22,435 nucleotides of DNA from CAYYMH01 sp964472785 (lineage in GTDB: Bacteria; Zhuqueibacterota; Zhuqueibacteria; Thermofontimicrobiales; Thermofontimicrobiaceae), in assembly GCA_964472785.1 (NCBI GenBank), contig CAYYMH010000064.1, forward strand, positions 1 through 22,435, written 5' to 3'. Shown here piece by piece: positions 15,613 to 22,435 of the stretch (its first letter is position 1; each line of letters starts with the position of its first letter). The position numbers and the translations under genes are program-made. The notes beneath the pieces were generated by a model. The model was not told the origin of the DNA. It saw nothing but the letters and a program-made list of their open reading frames with translations, and did no database searches.

Positions 15613-16572
15613 TTACCCCATCGCCGGTATTTCATTTTCCGGGATTACGCCCAAATCAGAAGCGGCGCAATTATCATTAACCTGCTCGGAGGTTTTCGCT
15701 CCCGGAATGACTGTGTGGCACGCGGGATGCGTGATGCAAAAACGCAAGCTGACTTGCGCCATGGTTTGGTCCGGGTACTGAGCAAAGAACGGTTGCAATT
15801 TTTCCAGATCGTTCAAATATCCCTCTAATTTTTCAGGTGACAGATTAAAGCGACGATGGTCGTCCTCGCCAAATTGCGTATTCTTGTCGAACTTACCTGT
15901 GAGAAAACCAAACAACAACGGAATACGGACAATGACGCCGGTGCCATATTTTTCAGCCTTGGGGAAAAGTTCTTTTTCCGCTTCCCGTTCCAGTAAATTG
16001 TAGCGCACCTGAATACAGTCGATCAAATCGTGGTGTTTGTCCAACAAAAATGCCTGTTCTGTTTCTTTGAACGATTGGACGCTCCAGCCGGCATGTACTA
16101 TTTTTCCTTGCTCTTTGAGGACGGCAAGCGCTTCCCAGGGATCATCTTCCTTCAACTGTTCCGTATCCGGACTGTGCAACTGCAGAATATCGAGGGCATC
16201 CACTTTCAACCGCTTCAGACTTTGTTCGGCAGCCCAGATGATGTAGTCTTTTTTCGAATTCTTACGGATCGCTCCATAACCCTCATCGTCCTCTTTCGAT
16301 GTATTGTAGAAATCATTACCTGCTTTTGTCGCGATGATCACATTATTTTTACCGCGCTCTTTGATGACGTCAGCAATCAACTTTTCCGAATGCCCGAATC
16401 CATACACATCGGCAGTATCGATGAGCGTTACACCTTGATCCAACGTTTGATGCAGCGCCCGTTTAGAAACATCATCATCGGTTTCACCCCAATTCATTCC
16501 GCCGATCGCCCATGCGCCAAATCCCACAGTTGATACTTCCGGTCCTCTTTTTCCGAGTTTGGTATATTTCAT
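15613..16572 (-). CDS. Aldo/keto reductase family oxidoreductase
   Basis: This 319-residue protein is an NAD(P)H-dependent TIM-barrel oxidoreductase that reduces aldehydes or ketones to alcohols. The catalytic tetrad is visible: D52 and Y57 in DTADVYG, K83 in ATKAG and H133 in LQLHSP. The N-terminus (KYTKLGKRGPEVSTVGFGAW) and GHSEKLI after the tyrosine are typical of the family. The C-terminal VIPGAKTSEQVNDNCAASD matches the usual coenzyme-binding end (IPG..s..Q...N). The ATG follows a strong AGGAGG (16578-16583). The gene lies 21 bases downstream of the NlpC/P60-like gene and is probably co-transcribed, though a functional link is not obvious. The substrate is unknown, and the protein appears cytoplasmic. 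Confidence 0.94.
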   Translation of the reverse strand: MKYTKLGKRGPEVSTVGFGAWAIGGMNWGETDDDVSKRALHQTLDQGVTLIDTADVYGFGHSEKLIADVIKERGKNNVIIATKAGNDFYNTSKEDDEGYGAIRKNSKKDYIIWAAEQSLKRLKVDALDILQLHSPDTEQLKEDDPWEALAVLKEQGKIVHAGWSVQSFKETEQAFLLDKHHDLIDCIQVRYNLLEREAEKELFPKAEKYGTGVIVRIPLLFGFLTGKFDKNTQFGEDDHRRFNLSPEKLEGYLNDLEKLQPFFAQYPDQTMAQVSLRFCITHPACHTVIPGAKTSEQVNDNCAASDLGVIPENEIPAMG

Positions 16573-16593
16573 GTGAACCTCCTGTATTTTTTA

Positions 16594-18495
16594 TCATTCG
16601 TTTTTCATGTAATTTTTTGGAACAATAAGGTCCAAACTTTCCGTTACTGCCGAATAGTTCCATAATCCCATTCTGCTAAATGGTGTAAAATTTTCAGGTG
16701 AACGAATTCGGCTGAAATACACATAATCCGGATCAATATTGCCGCCGCTGTCCTCAAAATACTCGTTATTATAATCGATTCCGCTGGTACTTCCCTGTGT
16801 TGACCAGTAACGAATACCAATTTTATCACCCAGCGGACTGTCGATCCATTCAATGAAAATCACTGAGTGCCCCGATCCGCTGGTGCGCCAGAACTGTAAA
16901 TAATCTCCCTGTTTCACATTTTCCCAATTTTCAATCCGGTCACCGATGCCAAATGTCTCCATCGCAATGCCCGGTCCGTCACCATTGACGCTCTGAACAA
17001 ACCAGAGATAGAGAAAATATTTCATGTCACTGAATGTCATCCCGTTAACATCTTCGGTTTGGTCGAGGTCATCAAATAATAATTGGATTGACCGGAAAAA
17101 ATTTTCAAAAGTCAATCCGCAGCAGTAGCAGCTTTGACTGCCATCGGGATTTGCCTGCGCAATTCTCTGACCTTTGTAATAAAGATCGCGGGTGACCCCG
17201 GTGTAGGTATTCACCCACTTGTACGGATGGGTTCCGTCGGTGGGATATTGTTCCAAAATGTCCACTGTGTAATCATTAAACGGAATGTCAAAAGGTTCTC
17301 TGATAATCAGATAAGCGGAGTCAGATACCTGAATATTTCGGTTGTCCAAAAGGGAAAATCTGAGCTGTCCTTCAAACGTCCCGCCGGGAATGCCAGAAAA
17401 CTCATTTTCCTGATAATCAATTCCCGGTGGCAGGCTGCTCAGTAATTCCAATTGAAATTCTCCCCTTTGATTTCGGACAAAGATAAAATCCTGGTACGGA
17501 ATGCCGATGTACCCTTTCCTCAATTGCCGTTTGGATAATTTTAGGCGCGGGCTCAGCTCGAAATACACCGGCACATAAGTCGTTTTCAGTCCATCTGTTT
17601 CCTTTAAAGTTAACAACGAATTATCCCGATCAACTTGATAATAATGAATGGCGACCAAACTGTCCGGAGTAAATTCCCAAGCCAGATTCAAATGTGGCGA
17701 AGATATATAAAATGGATTTTCAAAATAGATGTCTAATGTGTCAATCCCGTTTTCTCCGCTCATCAGTTCGAGCGTGTCCGGCCGAACCCGGGCAAAAGGA
17801 TAAACATGAATTTTGATGGGGGATAAATCTATTTCAGCGGGCAGTTCAGCATATTCATAAACGACAGTTGTGTCTTCAACGTCGCGGTCGCTGATTCTGA
17901 TCTCCAGAATATCGTTTAATGAATTTTTGGCTAAAGAAAAATTGTTTGCAACACCAGAACCTGAACGGTTGACACCGGAATTGATGAAACACATTTTTCT
18001 GATTTCTGAAAATTCATCCCCTTGAAAATGATAAAAATAAATGCCTTTGCTACACAGATTACCGGAATCATCTTTCCCGTCCCATACGAACGAATGATTA
18101 CCTTTCGTCTGAAAAGCATCGATGATCGTTCGAACTTTTTGTCCGAGGACATTAAAAATTGTAAGCGAGACATTGCCGTTATTCTTCAGAGAGTAAGTGA
18201 TCGTCGTGTTGATCGAAAACGGATTCGGATAATTTGGAAACAATTGATAATCTGGATTTTGATGCGTGATACGATCAATTCCGGTACTCAAATTGAGCGA
18301 AAACTCGCCCTGTGTATTTGTATATTCATTACCAATTAATTCATTATTCAGGTAGAAGCCGATTTTGACATTATCTAATTTTTCTTTCGTTTGCCGGCCA
18401 TTGACAAGCTCTCCCCGAAATAAAGTTAAATCTGCACCGGTTAAATGCGATGAGAAAATGAGTAAAATTAATGTGATGAAAAATCGTCGCTGCAT
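16594..18495 (-). CDS. Secreted protein with internal T9SS-like module and C-terminal NlpC/P60-like cysteine domain
   Basis: The start is the ATG at 18495, preceded by GGGAG (18501-18505); a TTG four codons earlier has no such site. The 633 residues have a signal peptide (about 1-20, QRRFFITLILLIFSS), a short carboxypeptidase-regulatory-like beta segment (GELVNGRQ...NTQGEFSLNL), then a full T9SS sorting-type module at about 83-173 (LFPNYPNPFSINTT, LGQKVRTI, WDGKDDSG, KGIYFY), far from the C-terminus. A putative-Ig segment follows (about 330-400, LPPGIDY..NEFSGIPGGTFEG). The last part has SCYCCGLTFENFF (Cys456/458/459) and VKQGDYLQFW...GSGHSVIFIEW (His543), matching the Cys and GD-H spacing of NlpC/P60-like papain-fold hydrolases. 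Peptidase or amidase activity, perhaps on peptidoglycan, is inferred. Confidence 0.82.
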   Translation of the reverse strand: MQRRFFITLILLIFSSHLTGADLTLFRGELVNGRQTKEKLDNVKIGFYLNNELIGNEYTNTQGEFSLNLSTGIDRITHQNPDYQLFPNYPNPFSINTTITYSLKNNGNVSLTIFNVLGQKVRTIIDAFQTKGNHSFVWDGKDDSGNLCSKGIYFYHFQGDEFSEIRKMCFINSGVNRSGSGVANNFSLAKNSLNDILEIRISDRDVEDTTVVYEYAELPAEIDLSPIKIHVYPFARVRPDTLELMSGENGIDTLDIYFENPFYISSPHLNLAWEFTPDSLVAIHYYQVDRDNSLLTLKETDGLKTTYVPVYFELSPRLKLSKRQLRKGYIGIPYQDFIFVRNQRGEFQLELLSSLPPGIDYQENEFSGIPGGTFEGQLRFSLLDNRNIQVSDSAYLIIREPFDIPFNDYTVDILEQYPTDGTHPYKWVNTYTGVTRDLYYKGQRIAQANPDGSQSCYCCGLTFENFFRSIQLLFDDLDQTEDVNGMTFSDMKYFLYLWFVQSVNGDGPGIAMETFGIGDRIENWENVKQGDYLQFWRTSGSGHSVIFIEWIDSPLGDKIGIRYWSTQGSTSGIDYNNEYFEDSGGNIDPDYVYFSRIRSPENFTPFSRMGLWNYSAVTESLDLIVPKNYMKNE

Positions 18496-18500
18496 ACATA

Positions 18501-18505
18501 CTCCC
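18501..18505 (-). promoter_or_regulatory. Shine-Dalgarno site choosing the ATG start of the NlpC/P60-like gene
   Basis: GGGAG on the minus strand lies five bases before the ATG at 18493-18495. It supports this start over the TTG at 18507, with which it would overlap the coding region. Confidence 0.55.
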
Positions 18506-18616
18506 AAAAATGAACACCGAATTCATGTCTGTTACTAAAATACAAAAGATAAATTAAATTTACAAGTCTAATTTTGCCGGATTGATCAAAAAATTTAGAG
18601 AAAATATTTTGAATGC

Positions 18617-18644
18617 TTGATTATTTTTAAAAAATTCTTATATT
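18617..18644 (+). promoter_or_regulatory. Candidate promoter for the flavin-reductase-like gene
   Basis: TTGATT (18617-18622) and TATATT (18639-18644) are separated by 16 bases, upstream of the ATG at 18717. The intergenic region also serves the divergent NlpC/P60-like gene. The boxes fit a sigma-70-like promoter, but the region is AT-rich. Confidence 0.35.
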
Positions 18645-18716
18645 ACAACTCGGAGCAAGTTGATCAAAATGGATTGATCATTTCTAATTATTCATTTATT
18701 CAATCAGGAGAATTCG

Positions 18717-19247
18717 ATGAACATTGAAAAAATTAACACAAATGATTTTTTGATCAAAGCGAACGATATTTGGGACAATCAATGGTTATTACTGACTTCC
18801 GGTGATTTCGAAAAGAAGCACTTCAATCCGATGACGATTGGATGGGGCAGTTTTGGAATTATGTGGGGCTTGCCCTTTGTTCAGGTTTTGGTAAGACCAA
18901 CGCGCTACACCTATGAATTTATGAATCAATACGATACTTTTACAGTATGCGCTTTTTCAAAACAATATCGAAAGGTACTCAGTATTTTGGGAACAAAATC
19001 CGGCCGGGATATGAATAAAATAGACGAATCTGGTTTGACACCAATAGCAAGTCAGCAGGTGAGAGCTCCCGGTTTTGAGGAAGCGGAGTTGATTGTTGAG
19101 TGCCGGAAAATATACTGGTACGATATCACACCGGATCATTTTTTGGATCCGAGTATCGATAAGCACTATCCTCAAAAGGATTATCACCGTGTTCATTTTG
19201 GTCAGATTTTAAATTTACGCGGTACTGAAAAATTTAGCAGTCAATAA
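18717..19247 (+). CDS. Flavin-reductase-like (FMN-binding split barrel) protein
   Basis: This 176-residue protein resembles the flavin reductase-like domain family, which binds FMN and usually reduces flavin with NAD(P)H or serves as a flavin-binding oxidoreductase. Typical features are the early WLLLTSGD strand, NPMTIGWGSFGIMWG (the flavin-contact loop, about residues 37-51), VLVRPTRYTYEFM and FTVCAFSK...VLSILGTKSGRD (about 75-98). The start is firm: AGGAG (18706-18710) lies six bases before the ATG. A membrane protein gene begins three bases after the stop, so the two are one transcript. The physiological substrate is unknown, and no partner monooxygenase is nearby. Confidence 0.88.
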   Translation: MNIEKINTNDFLIKANDIWDNQWLLLTSGDFEKKHFNPMTIGWGSFGIMWGLPFVQVLVRPTRYTYEFMNQYDTFTVCAFSKQYRKVLSILGTKSGRDMNKIDESGLTPIASQQVRAPGFEEAELIVECRKIYWYDITPDHFLDPSIDKHYPQKDYHRVHFGQILNLRGTEKFSSQ

Positions 19248-19250
19248 ATA

Positions 19251-19580
19251 ATGAAAATCCATCAGATACTATTTGTTTTCGCTTTTTTCTTTATTGTCGT
19301 TGGATCAGGCATTTATCTTCTTTCGACAACAGTGATGCCAAATCCGGTTGATGACAGCACCTCCAATTTACTCGGAGAATTAATCGAGGCAGATACAAAC
19401 TCATTTGTTGAAGACCTCAGCTTTCAATTTAAAGAACAAAAAAAGAGACAAAACCAATGGCTGCTTTGGTGTTGTATTCCGCTGGGAATTCTGTTTTTTG
19501 TGGCAGGTCTGGTGATAAAAAGAAAAACCGAAGGTCCTGATTTGTTCATTGATCAGGAGGAAGATATGTTCGAGGAATGA
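19251..19580 (+). CDS. Small membrane protein, two predicted helices, function unknown
   Basis: This is a 109-residue protein with a hydrophobic segment at about 5-25 (ILFVFAFFFIVVGSGIYLLS), an extracytoplasmic-looking polar stretch, a second helix at about 69-89 (WLLWCCIPLGILFFVAGLVI) and an acidic tail (DQEEDMFEE). The ATG is three bases after the flavin-reductase-like stop, so translation is probably coupled. I recognise no family. Its reading frame is well supported by position and membrane-protein composition. It converges on the methyltransferase gene with 21 bases between. Confidence 0.75.
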   Translation: MKIHQILFVFAFFFIVVGSGIYLLSTTVMPNPVDDSTSNLLGELIEADTNSFVEDLSFQFKEQKKRQNQWLLWCCIPLGILFFVAGLVIKRKTEGPDLFIDQEEDMFEE

Positions 19581-19601
19581 CTTGTTGATAACTATATTGA
19601 C

Positions 19602-20129
19602 TTACAGCCATTTTCTCACAATTTCAAAAATCGCGATTCCGTAAGCAACGGAAACATTCAGTGATTGTTTGATTCCAAACATCGGAATTTCAATCGCAAG
19701 GTCAGCCCGTTCAACGATTTCATCGGATACGCCAACGATTTCATGTCCAATCACGAGACACATCGGAAACGGGTAGTGGGTTCTGTGGTAGCTTTTTTTT
19801 TCGTCTGTATGCTCCAGCAGGACGATGTGGTAACCCTTTTTTTTGAGCTCGTCGATTACGTCGACCGGATTTTCAAAATATTCGCAGTCAACTGATTTTT
19901 CAGCGCCTAACGCTGATTTGTGAATTTCCGCTCGTGGTGGTTTGCCGGTAATGCCGGTTAAATAAATTTTTTCAATTCCTGCCGCATCTGAGGTGCGGAA
20001 AATTGATCCGACATTGTAAAGGCTCCGGATATTATCTAACAGTACACAAACAGGTCGTTTTTTCCGTTTGCTGACTTCTGTCGGAGAGGGTGATGAATCA
20101 ATCAAATCAAGATAAGATATTTTTTTCAT
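19602..20129 (-). CDS. SpoU/TrmH-family RNA 2'-O-methyltransferase
   Basis: The 175-residue SPOUT methyltransferase transfers a methyl group from S-adenosylmethionine to a ribose 2'-OH in tRNA or rRNA. Motif 1 is NIRSLYNVGSIFRTSDAAGI (33-52, with N33, N39 and R45), followed by IYLTGITGKPP. Motif 2 is LVIGHEIVGVS (125-135). Motif 3 is IPMFGIKQSLNVSVA (148-162), completing the trefoil-knot cofactor site. It lacks the N-terminal substrate-binding extension of longer family members such as RlmB, and is the short type. The target nucleotide cannot be told from sequence. No Shine-Dalgarno site was seen before the ATG, but a 7-bp hairpin lies about 20 bases upstream. Confidence 0.93.
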   Translation of the reverse strand: MKKISYLDLIDSSPSPTEVSKRKKRPVCVLLDNIRSLYNVGSIFRTSDAAGIEKIYLTGITGKPPRAEIHKSALGAEKSVDCEYFENPVDVIDELKKKGYHIVLLEHTDEKKSYHRTHYPFPMCLVIGHEIVGVSDEIVERADLAIEIPMFGIKQSLNVSVAYGIAIFEIVRKWL

Positions 20130-20150
20130 GCTTTTTATCGAAGTTTGTTT

Positions 20151-20172
20151 TCGCTGAATAATTTATCAGCGA
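20151..20172 (-). other. Hairpin in the methyltransferase leader
   Basis: TCGCTGA (20151-20157) is perfectly complementary to 20166-20172 with an 8-base loop, 21 bases upstream of the methyltransferase ATG. It could affect translation or be fortuitous; no T tract follows on either strand. Confidence 0.3.
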
Positions 20173-20272
20173 CAGCTCACTGATTAGGCTATTATTCAAT
20201 TCTTTTAATTTACAATTTGAATTCATGGTTTGTTCCTTGAATTAAAAAAACGGTTGCAATTGAAATATCTTC

Positions 20273-20301
20273 TTGACATTTGAGAAAAAATTTAGTAGAA
20301 T
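20273..20301 (+). promoter_or_regulatory. Near-consensus sigma-70 promoter of the antiporter gene
   Basis: A perfect -35 box TTGACA (20273-20278) and a -10 box TAGAAT (20296-20301) are separated by exactly 17 bases. The predicted transcript starts near 20308, giving a leader of about 80 bases before the ATG at 20388. Confidence 0.6.
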
Positions 20302-20387
20302 ACAAATCATATAAAATTATGCTGTTAAAGAAATGAGAATGTTCTGATATTGAGATAATATAGTTGAATTTATTGGATTGTAAGTCG

Positions 20388-21332
20388 ATGATTTTAGTAT
20401 TTTGGTTTTTACTTTTAGCATTGAGCATCTTCGCGTTAATCAAGGGCTCCGATTTATTTACGACAGCGGCTGAAAAGATCGGATTATCTTTCGGAATACC
20501 GGCTTTCATTATTGGCGTGACCATCGTTTCCCTGGGTACATCGCTCCCTGAGTTTATGACAGCGATATTTGCTGTTTTGTCGAACAATACCGAAATCGTT
20601 ATTGGTAATGTGGTTGGGTCGAACATTACCAATATTTTTTTGGGATTGGGAGTGCTGCCATTAATTATTGGATATTTTACAATTAATAAAAATTTGGTCG
20701 GGGTTGACCTCCCGATTTTACTCAGTTCTACTTTCGTCATCGCGATAACGTGTTTGGATGGCATTTTTACCAGAATTGAAGCCATATTTTGTCTGGCAGG
20801 ATTTGTTATTTACATGAAGTACGCTGCAAATGAACACACAGAATTCAGAAAAAGAATGAAAGAGGAAGAAAAAGAACTGCCGGGCGTAAGCATTAAAACA
20901 ATTATCATCCTCATCCTTGGTTGTGGTTTTCTCTATTTTGGGGCGGAATATACGGTGAAATCAATCATCCGACTTTCTGAAATTTTAAAGATTGGAACAG
21001 ATGTCGTGACTGCCAGTGCGGTGGCTTTAGCAACTTCGTTACCGGAGATTGTTACCGGTGTTGTGGCAGCGAAAAAAGGGCAGATAGAAATCGCCGTTGG
21101 TACGTTAATCGGTTCCAATGTGTTTAATGCCTTTGGGATTATGGGGATTTCCGGTCTGCTTGGTGATTTAATTATTCCTGCTAAAATGACAGATTTTGGA
21201 ATTTATATGCTTATCGTAGCAACGCTGCTTTCTTTTTTTATCACCTTAGACAAGGAAATTACAAAATTTGAAGGTGGCTTGCTCGTTCTTTTTTACATAT
21301 TATTTTTAGGAAAATTGTTCAGTCTGTTTTAA
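20388..21332 (+). CDS. Calcium/sodium antiporter (CaCA family, YrbG-like)
   Basis: This inner-membrane protein exchanges Ca2+ for Na+ (or H+). The two alpha-repeats that form the ion site are clear: GTSLPEFMTAIFAVLSN (acidic residue about E55) followed by GNVVGSNITNIFLGLG, and ATSLPEIVTGVVAAKKG (about E220) followed by GTLIGSNVFNAFGIMG. About ten hydrophobic helices are split by a charged cytoplasmic linker (EFRKRMKEEEKE). At 314 residues it has the usual length of bacterial YrbG-like members. I chose the ATG at 20388 because it puts the start at the first helix; a TTG at 20364 would add eight residues. A strong promoter lies upstream. The small membrane gene starts 39 bases after the stop. 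Confidence 0.93.
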   Translation: MILVFWFLLLALSIFALIKGSDLFTTAAEKIGLSFGIPAFIIGVTIVSLGTSLPEFMTAIFAVLSNNTEIVIGNVVGSNITNIFLGLGVLPLIIGYFTINKNLVGVDLPILLSSTFVIAITCLDGIFTRIEAIFCLAGFVIYMKYAANEHTEFRKRMKEEEKELPGVSIKTIIILILGCGFLYFGAEYTVKSIIRLSEILKIGTDVVTASAVALATSLPEIVTGVVAAKKGQIEIAVGTLIGSNVFNAFGIMGISGLLGDLIIPAKMTDFGIYMLIVATLLSFFITLDKEITKFEGGLLVLFYILFLGKLFSLF

Positions 21333-21371
21333 AATTTATTAATTAATTAAATAAATTACCCAGGAGGATAA

Positions 21372-21572
21372 ATGAGCGGACAGGGATCAACCGGTAATGT
21401 GATTGCTGCAATTTGTAGCTTTTTTATACCCGGTTTAGGACAACTTGTTCAGGGAAGATTGCTGATAGCAATCATTCACTTTGTGCTGGCAGGCGTGTTG
21501 TGGATTTTTTTGCTCGGATGGATTATTCACATCTGGTCGATTATTGATGCTGCTCGCTTTAAACATGATTAG
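21372..21572 (+). CDS. Small TM2-like membrane protein
   Basis: The 66-residue product has a short polar N-terminus, a first hydrophobic part ending in FIPGLGQLVQGR (about 18-29) and a second from about 30 to 57, ending WSIIDAARF. The pattern PGLGQ..QG with W.I.DA at the end resembles TM2-domain-type small membrane proteins common in bacteria. The start is firm: AGGAGG lies four bases before the ATG. It may be read from the antiporter promoter. The function is unknown. Confidence 0.82.
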   Translation: MSGQGSTGNVIAAICSFFIPGLGQLVQGRLLIAIIHFVLAGVLWIFLLGWIIHIWSIIDAARFKHD

Positions 21573-21762
21573 ATGACTCGATTCGATTTAGAATCAAAAT
21601 TGCTTCAGCATTGTTCGTGGTTTTTCGGATTAAACGCATCGCAATGTTACCTATTATCAGGGTGATACAAAAACTACTGAGTCAGATTAATATTTTTAGC
21701 CCTGATTTCTAACCTCGACATCAAAAAGTTGTTATGCCTGCAGGTTTTTATACCCGTGTGAT

Positions 21763-22257
21763 GTGCAGAAAATTTACATCAATTTGGGAATCGCTTATCA
21801 GGAACTGGATGAAAATAATCTGGCAGTTGACGCACTGGAAAAAGCGGTGGAAAACGCAGCCGAGGATAGCGAGCTTGATTTGTTGGCGTAAACCTGCGGC
21901 AATTTGGGCATGGCGTTGTATGAAAAGAAAGACTTCAGACTCGCGATCCGGCTGCTCAATCAGGTGCTGTTTTACTATTTAAAACAGGATGATCGGGACA
22001 ACATCAAAAAGGTCAGCAGGGTGTTTTATGGGATTCAAAAAAAGATGGCGGACAAAGAATTCAACGACATCGCGGATCAGGAAATCAACCGGATCATTTC
22101 AGACGGCATCCAATGGAAAGACCGGCAGATTATGACCAGTGATGAAGCGAAAGAAATTTTGAAGCAGATGAAAGAGCGGAAGCGGCAGCGGCGGGTGGCA
22201 TCGGAAGGGGAGCGGACGTCTTTTCAGTCCGCTCAACATTTTAATCAGCCGTTTTAA
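21763..22257 (+). pseudogene. Remnant of a TPR-repeat protein gene with an in-frame stop
   Basis: A single frame reads IYINLGIAYQELDENNLAVD and further, a canonical TPR helix pair, up to LDLLA. TAA follows (21889-21891), then the frame continues with TCGNLGMALYEKKDFRLAIR and LLNQVLFYYLKQ, the next TPR unit, and a charged C-terminus containing a coiled-coil-like KEILKQMKERKRQRR. An intact gene would probably read GAA (LLAETCGNLG) where TAA stands. No start codon with a ribosome site precedes the first unit, so the 5' part is also lost. The 3' part from 21904 could be translated alone (117 codons), but I consider the whole a pseudogene. Confidence 0.7.
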
Positions 22258-22390
22258 CAGCATCAGAGAAACTTGTGCAAATCAACTAAAAATGAAACTG
22301 CCCCGAAATATGCCTGAACCAATCGGCGGTTAAAATCGGCTGCATGAATATGTTATGCTTTACTTTACACTTGGTAAATGGTAACTATTC

Positions 22391-22420
22391 AGCCACCGAG
22401 TCACAGAGAACACGGAGAAA
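22391..22420 (+). repeat. Dispersed-repeat copy (AGCCACCGAG...CACAGAGAACACGGAGAAA)
   Basis: The string AGCCACCGAGTCACAGAGAA, continuing CACGGAGAAA, resembles a short dispersed repeat seen between genes in many environmental bacterial genomes (from memory). It is related to both arms of the element at 15484-15550. Bases 22258-22390 before it hold nothing I can identify. Confidence 0.45.
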
Positions 22421-22435
22421 AAATCAATCAAAAAT

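Noticed and set aside
20210..20785. 191-codon open frame on the minus strand over the antiporter
   Set aside because: It is the antisense shadow of a clear membrane protein gene, with no family resemblance and no ribosome site.
21573..21665. 30-codon ATG frame directly after the TM2-like gene
   Set aside because: There is no Shine-Dalgarno site and no recognisable composition. It includes a 5-bp hairpin (21580-21595) with no T tract.

Overview
The window looks like chromosome from a Gram-negative bacterium of the FCB supergroup, in the Calditrichota / KSB1 / Ignavibacteria-like part of it. This is inferred. Three large secreted proteins end in, and a fourth carries internally, the NYPNPFNP...GQKVRTL...WDG.DD.G....GiYFY module known as the type A sorting domain of the type IX secretion system (T9SS). 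The genes are AT-rich and Shine-Dalgarno sites are present but not universal. No tRNA, rRNA, CRISPR array or complete transposase was seen.

Region 1 (1-1440) is decayed. The first ~53 bases are two tandem 24-bp units that look like the end of an IS21-type insertion sequence. This end abuts a fragment of a PotD-like polyamine-binding protein gene (minus strand) that is broken at both ends, the upstream one next to an 18-bp perfect hairpin. An ORF6N-domain gene follows. It has lost its ATG, is split by about 240 bp of REP-like hairpins, and is frameshifted.

Region 2 (1474-3254) holds a TRAP transporter membrane pair, DctQ and DctM, translationally coupled and GC-richer than its surroundings. 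No solute-binding dctP is next to it.

Region 3 (3381-18495) is dominated by exported proteins. A plus-strand M1 zinc aminopeptidase with a T9SS tail ends at a bidirectional terminator. A 564-bp convergent gap follows, holding a possible broken small gene. Two minus-strand transcription units come next. The first, reading 15249 to 6957, has a 1698-residue subtilase-like protein followed by a 1051-residue T9SS cargo protein. The subtilase keeps its catalytic Asp and His, but Ala replaces the Ser and Glu replaces the oxyanion Asn, so it is probably a pseudoprotease; eight Ig-like repeats of ~90 residues follow. The second, reading 18495 to 15613, has an exported protein combining an internal T9SS-like module with a C-terminal NlpC/P60-like Cys-His domain, followed by an aldo/keto reductase.

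Region 4 (18717-21572) is ordinary housekeeping: a flavin-reductase-like protein with a small membrane protein, a SpoU/TrmH RNA methyltransferase, a sodium/calcium antiporter behind a near-consensus promoter, and a 66-residue membrane protein. Region 5 (about 21763 to the end) holds a TPR-protein gene remnant with an in-frame stop and a dispersed-repeat copy also related to a sequence near 15500.

The best candidates for something unusual are the predicted catalytically dead, repeat-rich subtilase with its linked partner, the protein carrying a sorting-like module far from its C-terminus, and the REP-like hairpins with compensatory stem changes.
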